From: MPNP01 sp965215545
GTDB taxonomy: Bacteria; Pseudomonadota; Alphaproteobacteria; Rhodobacterales; Rhodobacteraceae
Direction of reading: 5' to 3'
Assembly: GCA_965215545.1 (NCBI GenBank)
Contig: OZ244066.1
Coordinates: 1,736,001-1,800,000 of the forward strand
DNA length: 64,000 nucleotides
The notes under the pieces are model-generated. The model worked only from the letters and a program-made list of their open reading frames with translations, had not been told where the DNA came from and searched no databases. This document shows, piece by piece, positions 37,922 through 46,285 of the stretch. The position numbers and the translations under genes were made by a program. Numbering within the stretch: the first letter of the stretch is position 1; the number at the start of each line of letters is the position of its first letter.

Positions 37922-39069
37922 TTCGTGTCCCCGTCAAGCCCGAGCTTCTGCGCTGGGCGCGCGAGCGCGCAGGGATGGCGCCAGAAGATCTGGCAAGGAA
38001 GTTCAACAAACTGTCCGAATGGGAAAGTGGACATCAGCAACCCACGTTCAAGCAGTTGGAGGCGTTCGCTCGTACCGTCCACGTGCCTTTTGGATATCTG
38101 TTTCTCTCTGAGCCTCCCGACGAGTCCCTCCCGATTGTCGACTTTCGTACCGTCGCGGATACAGCAAGCGCCAGACCAAGCCCGGATCTGCTCGACACAC
38201 TTTACGCCATGCAGCGGCGGCAGGCATGGTTGCGTGAGCACCTGGTCGAGAATGATGCGGAGCCATTGATCTTCTCAGGGAGTGCGAGTCTGGAAGACGA
38301 TCCAGAGACGATGGGCCGAGAAATGCGGCGCATATTGCGACTGAAAGAGGGTTGGGCCTCGGGAGTCAGCACTTGGCAGGATGCCGTGAACGAGTTGCGT
38401 CGTATGATCGAGACGCTCGGCGTGATGGCGGTGGTCAACGGGGTAGTAGGCAACAATACACGCCGCCGACTGAATGTGGCGGAATTTCGTGGGTTCGCGC
38501 TTACGGATCAGTACGCACCCCTGATCTTTGTGAACGGAGCGGATGCGAAGTCCGCCCAGATGTTCACGCTGGCTCATGAACTGGCGCACATATGGCTTGG
38601 CGAGGCGGGCCTTTCCGGTTTCGAGACTCTGTTGCCCGGGGGCACGGATGTTGAAGAGTGGTGCAACCGGGCAGCCGCAGAATTCCTCTTGCCGTCGCAA
38701 GAACTGCACAGACTCTGGATTCGGGTCAAGCGGACACAGCACCCATTGGAGGCCGTTGCGCGGTCGTTCAAGGTGAGCCCCATCGTCGCCGCCCGGCGGG
38801 CGATGGATCTCGATCTTGTTGGGCGTAGCACCTTCCTCGATTTCTATGAACACCACATCAACAAGGAACACCGGGGGGGGGGCACGAAACCAACCGGAGG
38901 CGATTTCTACAGCAACCAGAATGCGCGAGTTGGCAAACTGTTTGCGAAACATGTGATCCAGGCAGCTATGGAAGGGCAAATTGGATTTGGGGAGGCCTAC
39001 CAATTGACTGGCCTTCAGGGCAGAACCTTTCACGATTACGCTGACCGATTGGGCATCGAGCTCTGTTGA
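37918..39069 (+). CDS. XRE-HTH/ImmA-IrrE metallopeptidase antitoxin-type protein
   Basis: 383 aa. The N-terminus carries a helix-turn-helix (LRWARERAGMAPEDLARKF, LSEWESGHQQPT). The centre has an ImmA/IrrE zinc peptidase with HExxH in TLAHELAHIWLGE. The C-terminal segment includes VEEWCNRAAAEFLLPSQ, the rest of the peptidase domain. Such fusions act as antitoxins or regulators, often with a DUF4411 toxin, which follows here (start overlap TGATG). Its ATG overlaps the AbiJ-like stop, so three genes form one operon. Confidence 0.9.
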   Translation: MIRVPVKPELLRWARERAGMAPEDLARKFNKLSEWESGHQQPTFKQLEAFARTVHVPFGYLFLSEPPDESLPIVDFRTVADTASARPSPDLLDTLYAMQRRQAWLREHLVENDAEPLIFSGSASLEDDPETMGREMRRILRLKEGWASGVSTWQDAVNELRRMIETLGVMAVVNGVVGNNTRRRLNVAEFRGFALTDQYAPLIFVNGADAKSAQMFTLAHELAHIWLGEAGLSGFETLLPGGTDVEEWCNRAAAEFLLPSQELHRLWIRVKRTQHPLEAVARSFKVSPIVAARRAMDLDLVGRSTFLDFYEHHINKEHRGGGTKPTGGDFYSNQNARVGKLFAKHVIQAAMEGQIGFGEAYQLTGLQGRTFHDYADRLGIELC

Positions 39070-39608
39070 TGGCTGAGACGCAATATCTTGTGGATGCCGA
39101 CGTTTTCATTACGGCAAAGAATCGCTACTACGCATTCGACATTTGCCCCGGCTTCTGGAAGCGCCTGCTTCATTATCACCGGGACAGTCGGGTCTTCAGT
39201 GTTGAACGGGTGCGCGGAGAACTGCTCGCCGGTCGCAAAACCGAGGATCTTGTGCAATGGGTACGAAGTGAAGTTCCGAAAGGATTCTTCCTGCCGGTAG
39301 ACGATGAAGAAGTGGGCCGCGTCTATACGGAAGTCATGCTATGGATCCAGCACCATTCGAACTACTCAGATTCAGCCAAGGCGGAATTTGCGACAGGTGA
39401 TGATGGCTGGCTCGTGGCCTGTGCGAAGGTGCGCAACGCGGTTGTTGTGACAAATGAGCAACCGTCGCCACAATCTCGACGGGACGTCAAGCTTCCGGAT
39501 GTCTGCGACGGATTCAATGTGCGTCGGAGGACCATCTTCCAGATGCTTCGAACGCTGGGGGCGGAGTTCGATTGGACGGATGGGCAGGCCTCGAGGGTAA
39601 CCCGGTAG
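39069..39608 (+). CDS. DUF4411 family PIN-like toxin
   Basis: 179 aa. The DUF4411 core is YLVDADVFITAKNRYYAFDI followed by CPGFWKRLL, a PIN-domain-like RNase fold; the first acidic residues (VDADVF) and a late D in DDGWLVACAKV fit the PIN active site. In known pairs it is the toxin partner of HTH-ImmA genes. ATG 39069 overlaps the ImmA stop. The third partner, the AbiJ-like gene, is unusual for this pair. Confidence 0.88.
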   Translation: MAETQYLVDADVFITAKNRYYAFDICPGFWKRLLHYHRDSRVFSVERVRGELLAGRKTEDLVQWVRSEVPKGFFLPVDDEEVGRVYTEVMLWIQHHSNYSDSAKAEFATGDDGWLVACAKVRNAVVVTNEQPSPQSRRDVKLPDVCDGFNVRRRTIFQMLRTLGAEFDWTDGQASRVTR

Positions 39609-40152
39609 TTCGATGCGGCAGCCAACAATAGATTCGATTTAAGGTCAGCCGGCAGATCCCGGATGCGAACGGCGAAATCCTGCTTCTGCTTGATGACCAT
39701 GGCCGTCAAATTGAGTTGCGATGAGGTGTTCCAGAATCGGTTTCGAGAGGTCCTTTGGCCCTCGGTTTGGGGCTGTTGCCGGAGACACTGGAGGGTGCAG
39801 AGTGCAAGATTCAGAAGGCGGAGTTGCTCCCACTGATTGAGGAAAGCCGATGCCTGCATCCTATCTGGGTCAATGATCCGCGTGTTGAGGTTGCTCGGGA
39901 GGATGGGAGCGTCGGTGGCGATGTACCTTCCCGGCCCCACTCTGTTCCCTGCGCCTCGTACGACAGTTCCATCCGCGAAAAAATCAGGACAACGCGGGTC
40001 ACCAGCATCCTTGGGTCCTCGGATCTGCTCCCATCGGCGATGGCCAGGTCCAGCCGGTGCGATCTCTCTGCCCTCTGTGGACATTCTGTGGTACAGTCCC
40101 GTCAGGACGCGGCGAGGGAAACCCTCAGATCCACCAACCACGGAAGGCCCGC
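39609..40152. other. Gene-free interval before the PD-(D/E)XK gene
   Basis: No gene is confidently seen. A minus-strand frame around 39620-39900 has a protein-like run (LNQWEQLRLLNLALCTLQCL, SQLNLTAMVIKQKQDFAVRI) without a recognisable domain or ribosome site; it may be a fragment of a decayed gene. GGAAGG at 40142 is the ribosome site of the next gene. Confidence 0.4.
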
Positions 40153-41721
40153 ATGACCCGGCAGTCTCTACCCATCGGTATCCAGGACTTCACGACCATC
40201 CGGCACGAGGGCTTCTACTATGTCGACAAGACCCCGCTCATCCGGAGATTGGTGGCCGAGGGACGGCACTACTTCCTCGCCCGCCCCCGCCGCTTCGGCA
40301 AGAGTCTGCTCCTCGACACGCTCCGGGCCCTGTTTGCCGGCGAGGAGGCCCTCTTCGCGGGCTTGGCCATCCATGACCACTGGGACTGGTCGGTCACTCA
40401 CCCGGTGGTGCGCCTGAGCTTTGGTGGGACGTATGATGGGCCGGAGGATATTGAGCGCAGCATCGCCAATCAGCTCGGCCTGATCGAACACGCAGCCGGG
40501 TTGGAGCCACTGACCGCCGCGGACGCCGCGCCCGAGCGTCTGCAAACGCTTCTCTACCACCTGCATCACACCACCGGCCAGCGCGTCGTGGTCCTCGTGG
40601 ATGAGTATGACAAACCGATCCTCGATGCCCTCCACAACCCGACCCGGGCCCGGGCCAACCGCGATTATCTGCGCGGCTTCTATGGCATCATCAAGGACAG
40701 CGCCGCCCATGTCCGCTTCGTCTTCGTCACCGGCATCAGCATGTTCTCGAAGGTCAGCCTGTTCTCGGGTCTCAACAACCTCGAGGACATCAGCCTTGAT
40801 CCCCGCTTTGCCACGCTCTGTGGTTACACCGAGGCCGATCTCGACACCGTCTTTGCCCCCGAACTGGAGGGGCTGGATCGGGACGCCATCCGCACCTGGT
40901 ACAACGGCTACCACTGGCGGGGCGACGCGCGCCTTTACAATCCCTTCGATGTGCTCCTGTTCCTGCGCAGCCGGGAGTTTGACCCTCACTGGTTCGAGAC
41001 CGGCTCGCCGACCTTCCTGTTCGAGACTCTCAAGGCACGATCGGTCAGTCTGGCCGCGCTGGAAGGCCGGCATGCCGACCGGTCCCTGGTGTCCAAGTTC
41101 GATGTCGACGACATCAGCCCCGAGGCCCTGCTGTTCCAGACGGGGTACCTGACCATCACGGACGAAATCCGCCAGGGCCATCGCACCCTCTATCAGCTGG
41201 ACTATCCCAATCAGGAAGTCCGCATCAGCCTGAATCAGGGCCTGCTTGCGTATCTGGGCCAGACCATCACGGACGTGGCGGGCCAGGGGCACAGCCTCCA
41301 GACCTCTCTTGCGACCAACGACTTCACAGGGTTCGCGGCCACCCTCCGCGCCTGGCTGGCCAGCATTCCCTACCAGTGGCACACCACAGGCGACCTCGCC
41401 CGCTACGAGGCCTGGTATGCCAGCCTGTTGCACATGGCCTTCCGGTCCATCGGGGTGGATGTGCACGCCGAGATGGCCACCAGCCACGGGCGGGCCGACC
41501 TGGTGGTCCATCTCGGGGAGCAGGTCTTCATCCTCGAGTTCAAGATGGCGGACGGCCCCGATGCGGCCGAGGCCACCCTGGCAGCGGCGCACGCCCAGAT
41601 GCGGGACCGGGGCTATGCCGACGCCCATCATGGCCAGACCGTCCATCTCGTTGCCATTGCCTGTGGACGGGAGGCGCGCAACCTCCTGGAGGTGCGGGCT
41701 GAGGGGGTCGGCATGCCGTGA
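40153..41721 (+). CDS. AAA-ATPase-like protein with PD-(D/E)XK nuclease domain
   Basis: 522 aa, the PF09820-type AAA-ATPase-like plus PDDEXK_9 architecture. N-terminus: IGIQDFTTIRHEGFYYVDKT then FLARPRRFGKSLLLDTL (atypical P-loop). Walker-B-like VVVLVDEYDKPILDA follows. The C-terminal nuclease has HGRADLVVHLGEQVFILEFK, with the D then E-x-K pattern. This family is widespread, multi-copy and probably linked to mobile or defence functions, but its role is unproven. ATG 40153 has GGAAGG upstream. It stands alone on its strand. Confidence 0.9.
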   Translation: MTRQSLPIGIQDFTTIRHEGFYYVDKTPLIRRLVAEGRHYFLARPRRFGKSLLLDTLRALFAGEEALFAGLAIHDHWDWSVTHPVVRLSFGGTYDGPEDIERSIANQLGLIEHAAGLEPLTAADAAPERLQTLLYHLHHTTGQRVVVLVDEYDKPILDALHNPTRARANRDYLRGFYGIIKDSAAHVRFVFVTGISMFSKVSLFSGLNNLEDISLDPRFATLCGYTEADLDTVFAPELEGLDRDAIRTWYNGYHWRGDARLYNPFDVLLFLRSREFDPHWFETGSPTFLFETLKARSVSLAALEGRHADRSLVSKFDVDDISPEALLFQTGYLTITDEIRQGHRTLYQLDYPNQEVRISLNQGLLAYLGQTITDVAGQGHSLQTSLATNDFTGFAATLRAWLASIPYQWHTTGDLARYEAWYASLLHMAFRSIGVDVHAEMATSHGRADLVVHLGEQVFILEFKMADGPDAAEATLAAAHAQMRDRGYADAHHGQTVHLVAIACGREARNLLEVRAEGVGMP

Positions 41722-41931
41722 TGGGATGGCGGCGCCAGGGCGATTGGCAAGCAATCCGGTCGGCTCAGGGCGGACAGCCACCGCCGCGACCTTTGTGCCT
41801 CAGGGTTGCACGAGGCATTACTCAATTTTGTTGCAACTGTTGACCCTTGGTTCCGGCTTGAGGGCAGGGACCTGTCGACGGGGTTTCCCGAAGTGCGTGA
41901 GCTGCCCGGTTTTCGGTGGTGGTGATCGGAA

Positions 41932-42635
41932 TCAGCGTTGCATGTCAGTGGGCCGGGTGAGCCAGGTGAATACGAATGTGGCCAGAAGAGCGCTGAGGAG
42001 CTGCATGGCAATGAAGGGGATGACACTGCTGATGCCGGTTGCCGTATCCGTCAGGGCCAGGGTCACGGCGGGATTGGCCAGGGATGTTGAGGCGGTGAAC
42101 CAGTAGGCAGCGGTGATGTAGAAGCCGACGGTGGCCGGGATCGCACCCGATCGTGTGTGCAGGCAGGTCAGGATCGTGCCCACGGGGCCAAAGGTGGCCA
42201 GGCCTTCGCTGACCCATTGACCGGGACCCGTGCGTTCGGTCGTGGCAAGATCAATCAAGGGCAGGTCAAACATGATGTGTGGGCCGCCAGGACACCGCAG
42301 AGCCCGGCCAGGATCTGGACGAGGATGTAAAGGCCCGCGTCACCCGACGTGATGACCTTCTGTCCAGGGAGACTCAGGGTGACGGCGGGGTTGAAATGAG
42401 CGCCAGAGAGTGTCTGGAAAGCACTGATGAAGACAAACAGAGCAGCACCGGTTGCCACTGCGTTGGCCAGCAGGGCCAGGGCATCACTGCCGCCTGCGAG
42501 CCTGTGGGCCATGATGCCCGGACCCACGATCGCAGCCAGAAGAAAGAAGGTGCCGATGCCCTCGGCCACCAGACGTCGACTCAGGCGGGGAGGCGGGTGC
42601 CTGGACGAATCCGGGGGATGGGGTCCTGTCCGCAC
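41932..42635 (-). pseudogene. Aquaporin/glycerol-facilitator family protein, frameshifted
   Basis: The N-terminal half (GTG start at 42635) has membrane segments and the first NPA motif in GAHFNPAVTLSLPGQ. It ends at AAHTSCLTCP. The C-terminal half, starting at FDLPLIDLATTERTGPGQWV in another frame, has the second NPA motif (LANPAVTLALTDTATGI). The frames are joined by removing two bases of a CACA run near 42276-42281. So one MIP channel is broken by a dinucleotide duplication (or error). Such channels conduct water or small solutes. It sits just downstream of the aldo/keto reductase, with which it may have formed an operon. Confidence 0.75.
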
Positions 42636-42651
42636 CGGCCAGGGTCAGACA

Positions 42652-43476
42652 TCAGTCCCATTGGGGAGCATGAGGGACAATCGCATCAGTGACGACCCGC
42701 TGGTTGCGTTGGGTCAGGCGGTCAATCCGTTGGATGTCGATCGGGGAGAGCGTGAAATCCATGATGGCAAAATTGGCCCGGATATTGGCCGGTCGCGAGG
42801 ACATCGTGATCGGCACGACGCCTTTCTGGATGATCCAGCGCAGGGCCACCTGGCTGGCGGATTTGTCATGGGCCTGACCAATCGCCATCAGTTCCGGTTC
42901 CTTGCAGATGGCGCCTCGGGCCAGTGAGCAATAGGCAGTGAGTGGTATCCCATGGGCCGTGGCGGCCTGCAGGAGACGCGACTGGTCAAGGAGTGGATGG
43001 AACTCGACCTGGTTGGTGACCAGTGGCACATCGAGAACGGTGCGGGCTTCAGCCAGCATGTGGCTGGTGAAGTTCGAGACGCCAATCGAGCGGGCAAGAC
43101 CGGCAGTGTGCACGTCCTGCAGCCATGCAAGGCGTGGGGCGAGATTGCCGTCCGGCGGCGGCCAGTGCAACAGGAGCACGTCAACAGTCTCGAGGCCAAG
43201 TCCGGCAAGGCTGCGCTCGACCGAGGGGCGAAACCTGTCGCGGGTGTAATTCGCCGGGGTGACCTTGGTCGTGATGCAGAGTGAGTCCGGTGTCAGTCCC
43301 GATGCCGCAAGGGCCCGCCCCACTGCATCTTCATTGTTGTAGATCTGGGCTGTATCGATGGCGCGATAGCCGGTCTCGAGTGCCGTCAGGATGGCCGCCT
43401 CGGCCGCCCGACCCTGCAGGGGCCATGTGCCAAAGACGCGCTGGAATCGGGGCTGGTGAAAGGGATTTTCGGACAT
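42652..43476 (-). CDS. Aldo/keto reductase
   Basis: 274 aa of AKR family (2,5-diketo-gluconate reductase-like). Catalytic tetrad positions are visible: Asp in GYRAIDTAQIYNNE, Tyr in the same block, Lys in CITTKVTPANY and His in LLHWPPPDGN. NADPH-binding region: MSSRPANIRANFAIMDFTLS. It reduces aldehydes or ketones with NADPH; substrate unknown. It lies between trpB and the broken aquaporin, 15 bases after trpB ends, so may be co-transcribed with the trp genes. Confidence 0.92.
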   Translation of the reverse strand: MSENPFHQPRFQRVFGTWPLQGRAAEAAILTALETGYRAIDTAQIYNNEDAVGRALAASGLTPDSLCITTKVTPANYTRDRFRPSVERSLAGLGLETVDVLLLHWPPPDGNLAPRLAWLQDVHTAGLARSIGVSNFTSHMLAEARTVLDVPLVTNQVEFHPLLDQSRLLQAATAHGIPLTAYCSLARGAICKEPELMAIGQAHDKSASQVALRWIIQKGVVPITMSSRPANIRANFAIMDFTLSPIDIQRIDRLTQRNQRVVTDAIVPHAPQWD

Positions 43477-43491
43477 GTCGGAATAAAGCGG

Positions 43492-44721
43492 TCAGGCCTC
43501 GCTCATCTCCATCCCGAGAGCCCGGGCAACTGTGTAGATATCCTTGTCGCCCCGACCGCACATATTCATGCAGATCAAGGTCTCGCTGGGCAGGTCGCCG
43601 GCAATCTTGAGAACATGGGCCAGGGCATGGCTGGGTTCAAGGGCCGGAATGATCCCCTCGAGTTCGCAGCAGACCCGGAAGGCAGCGAGAGCTTCGTCAT
43701 CGGTGATGGAGACATAGGTGGCACGGCCTGTCTCGTGCAGCCAGGAATGCTCGGGACCGACGCCCGGGTAATCGAGTCCCGCCGAGATCGAGAACCCTTC
43801 CTGGATCTGGCCATCGGCATCCTGGAGCAGGTAGGTGCGGTTGCCATGCAGGACCCCGGGCCGTCCACCGGTCAGCGACGCACAGTGCATGATCCGGTCG
43901 TCAACGCCCTTGCCACCGGCTTCGACGCCGATGATGGTGATGGCACGGTCATCAAGAAACGGATGGAATAGACCCATGGCATTGGAGCCGCCCCCGATTG
44001 CGGCCACCAGCATGTCGGGAAGCCGTCCCTCGCGGTCCAGCATCTGCTGCCGGACTTCCTGGCCGATGATGGACTGAAAATCCCGGACCATGGCCGGGTA
44101 GGGGTGTGGTCCGGCCACAGTGCCAATGCAGTAGAAGGTGTCGTTGACATTGGTCACCCAGTCACGCAGGGCATCGTTCATGGCATCCTTCAGGGTTCCA
44201 CGACCCGATGAGACGGGCACGATTTCGGCCCCAAGCAGACGCATCCGGAACACGTTGGGAGCCTGTCTCTCCACATCGTGCTTGCCCATGTAAACGATGC
44301 AGGGCAGGCCGAATCGGGCACAGACCGTGGCGCAGGCCACCCCATGTTGCCCGGCGCCGGTCTCGGCGATGATGCGTGTCTTGCCCATCCGCCGGGCCAG
44401 AAGAATCTGGCCAAGGACGTTGTTGATCTTGTGGGCCCCGGTGTGGTTGAGTTCATCCCGCTTGAGGTAGATCCGGGCGCCACCAAGCTTCCTGGTCAGC
44501 CGTTCGGCAAGGTAGAGCGGGGACGGGCGGCCCACATAGTGGGTCCAGAGATCCTCCATCTCGGCCTTGAACGATGGGTCGGTCTTGCTGGCCTCATACT
44601 CCCGCTCCAGATCGAGGATGAGGGGCATGAGGGTTTCCGAGACGAACCGGCCGCCAAACTTGCCGAAACAACCATGCGCGTCCGGTCCCGAGAGAAACGT
44701 GTTGACCAGCTCATGCGTCAT
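43492..44721 (-). CDS. trpB: Tryptophan synthase beta subunit
   Basis: 409 aa. The PLP lysine is in LNHTGAHKINNVLGQ; the phosphate-binding loop is VAAIGGGSNAMGLFHPF. Other markers are FGKFGGRFVSETLMP and AETGAGQHGVACA. It condenses indole with serine to make tryptophan. ATG 44721 overlaps the end of trpF by 11 bases. trpA, which normally follows, is 13 kb away in the opposite orientation. Confidence 0.98.
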   Translation of the reverse strand: MTHELVNTFLSGPDAHGCFGKFGGRFVSETLMPLILDLEREYEASKTDPSFKAEMEDLWTHYVGRPSPLYLAERLTRKLGGARIYLKRDELNHTGAHKINNVLGQILLARRMGKTRIIAETGAGQHGVACATVCARFGLPCIVYMGKHDVERQAPNVFRMRLLGAEIVPVSSGRGTLKDAMNDALRDWVTNVNDTFYCIGTVAGPHPYPAMVRDFQSIIGQEVRQQMLDREGRLPDMLVAAIGGGSNAMGLFHPFLDDRAITIIGVEAGGKGVDDRIMHCASLTGGRPGVLHGNRTYLLQDADGQIQEGFSISAGLDYPGVGPEHSWLHETGRATYVSITDDEALAAFRVCCELEGIIPALEPSHALAHVLKIAGDLPSETLICMNMCGRGDKDIYTVARALGMEMSEA

Positions 44722-45430
44722 CGCCCGGCACCTCGGTCCTGGGAATTGATCGGGCCGCAGTGACAAATGCGGCCATCCTGTCCGGATCCTTTATGCCGGG
44801 TGCCGATTCGACGCCAGTTGAAACATCCACCTGCCTGGCGCCGGTCAGCTGGACCGCAGTGGCCACATTGTCCACGGTCAACCCCCCGGCCAGCATCCAG
44901 GGACGGCACCAGGTCACATCCGCAAGCCATGTCCAGTCGAAGGTCAGGCCATTGCCACCGGGCAGGGCCCCGGCATCAACCGGTCGGGCATCGACAAGAA
45001 TCTGGTCGGCCACATCCCCATAGTCGGCCAGACGGGCCCGGTCGGCCGGCCCCGCCAGACCCAAGGCCTTCATGATCCGCCAGGGCCCATGGTCGCGAAT
45101 GGCCTCGATGCGTTCAGGGATCTCGGTCCCATGGAGTTGCAGGACATCGAAACTGACCTGCTCCGCCAGGGCATCGAGTTCGGTATCCGATGGATCGACA
45201 ACCAGAACCGTCCTGATGGCCCGGTTGCCGACCATCTCGGCCAGGCTCTGGGCGGTGGCGAGGGGGACGTGCCGGGGGGAACGGGAATAGCGGACAAGTC
45301 CGATGTAATCAGCGCCAGCGGCAAGTGCAGCCTCGGCATCGGCATGGCGGTTCAGGCCACAGATCTTGACCCGGATATCGCGATCGGTCGTGCGGGTTGC
45401 ACGGGGATCATGGCGATCAGGTGCTGGCAT
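44711..45430 (-). CDS. trpF: Phosphoribosylanthranilate isomerase
   Basis: 239 aa. TrpF signatures: VKICGLNRHADAEAALAAGA, YIGLVRYSRSPRHVP, VLVVDPSD and QVDVSTGVESAPGIKDPDRM. The catalytic cysteine and general-acid aspartate of the TIM barrel are in KICGL and VVDP. It performs the Amadori rearrangement in tryptophan synthesis. The order lapA-trpF-trpB after ihfB is typical of alphaproteobacteria. Confidence 0.96.
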   Translation of the reverse strand: MPAPDRHDPRATRTTDRDIRVKICGLNRHADAEAALAAGADYIGLVRYSRSPRHVPLATAQSLAEMVGNRAIRTVLVVDPSDTELDALAEQVSFDVLQLHGTEIPERIEAIRDHGPWRIMKALGLAGPADRARLADYGDVADQILVDARPVDAGALPGGNGLTFDWTWLADVTWCRPWMLAGGLTVDNVATAVQLTGARQVDVSTGVESAPGIKDPDRMAAFVTAARSIPRTEVPGDDA

Positions 45431-45435
45431 CGGTT

Positions 45436-45777
45436 TCAGTCATTGATGAGGGTGAGAATATCGTCGGGATCAGCCGTGCCCTGTCTGAGCTCGGTGATCT
45501 CTTTCTGCATGCGGGCCATCTGGCGCCGATGGGCCGAGGCCCGGGCCCGATGCTGGTGTTCCCGGATCCATTCCCAGACAAAGCCGATCAGGAGACCGAG
45601 AATCACGCTGCCAAAGATGGGCATGAAGAGGGGAAGGGTAATGGCTGGCAAGCCTGCCACGGTTGTTCCCGGTGCTTCCGGCAGGAGGCGGAGCGTGACC
45701 GGATCCCGATTGGCCAAGGCCAGAACGAAGAATGCCAGTCCGATCAGTGCCAGAAAGACAAACCTGATGACGTGCAT
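45436..45777 (-). CDS. lapA: LapA-domain (DUF1049) membrane protein
   Basis: 113 aa with two membrane helices (VFLALIGLAFFVLALANRDP and LPLFMPIFGSVILGLLIGFV) and a charged cytoplasmic helix (RRQMARMQKEITELRQG). This is the LapA/YciS family, linked with LPS assembly proteins. It is always found near ihfB in alphaproteobacteria. It precedes trpF by five bases in the same operon. Confidence 0.9.
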   Translation of the reverse strand: MHVIRFVFLALIGLAFFVLALANRDPVTLRLLPEAPGTTVAGLPAITLPLFMPIFGSVILGLLIGFVWEWIREHQHRARASAHRRQMARMQKEITELRQGTADPDDILTLIND

Positions 45778-45803
45778 GGCCGGAGCAATCCGGGGGTTGG
45801 GAC

Positions 45804-46088
45804 TCAGGCGTCCTCGTTGAAGATCCCGTGGAGGCGCCGCCCTGGCTTGAAATTGATCGTGTTGCGGGGTCCGAGATCGAAGGGTTGGCCGGTGCGGGGA
45901 TTCCGGGACCGCCGGGGTCCGAGCCGTTTGGGGATGAACACGCCAAAATTCCGCAACTCGACCCGTTCGCCGTTTTCCAGCGCCTGACCAATGGCCTCGA
46001 ATGTCCCGACAACGGCAGCCTTGGCCTGCTGGGCTGTCAACTCGGGAAACTTCTCGTTGATCCGTTGAATCAACTCACTCTGGTTCAT
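45804..46088 (-). CDS. ihfB: Integration host factor beta subunit
   Basis: 94 aa HU/IHF-family DNA-bending protein. NQSELIQRINEKFPELTAQQ is the typical start; RNPRTGQPFDLGPRNTINFK is the DNA-contacting arm with the intercalating proline. It forms the IHF heterodimer. ATG 46088 follows GGAGAG. Its location between rpsA and lapA is the conserved order. Confidence 0.96.
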   Translation of the reverse strand: MNQSELIQRINEKFPELTAQQAKAAVVGTFEAIGQALENGERVELRNFGVFIPKRLGPRRSRNPRTGQPFDLGPRNTINFKPGRRLHGIFNEDA

Positions 46089-46285
46089 TCTGCTCTCCAA
46101 TTTCTCCGCAGCACCGGACATCCATGCCTGAATCACAGCCACTATACCCGAAACCAGCCGACAAGCACAGGATTTTTTTTTCACCAGGCCCCCACGATCC
46201 TGAACCAACCCCGAGGATTCCGGCACCACCGGGCTGCCCCCGGATCCTCGCGTTTGCCAGGCGCATCCCAACGCCAGCCCGGGAC

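Noticed and set aside
39362..40141. 259-aa minus-strand ORF
   Set aside because: Overlaps the 3' end of the well-supported DUF4411 gene; only its middle is weakly protein-like and no family is recognised.
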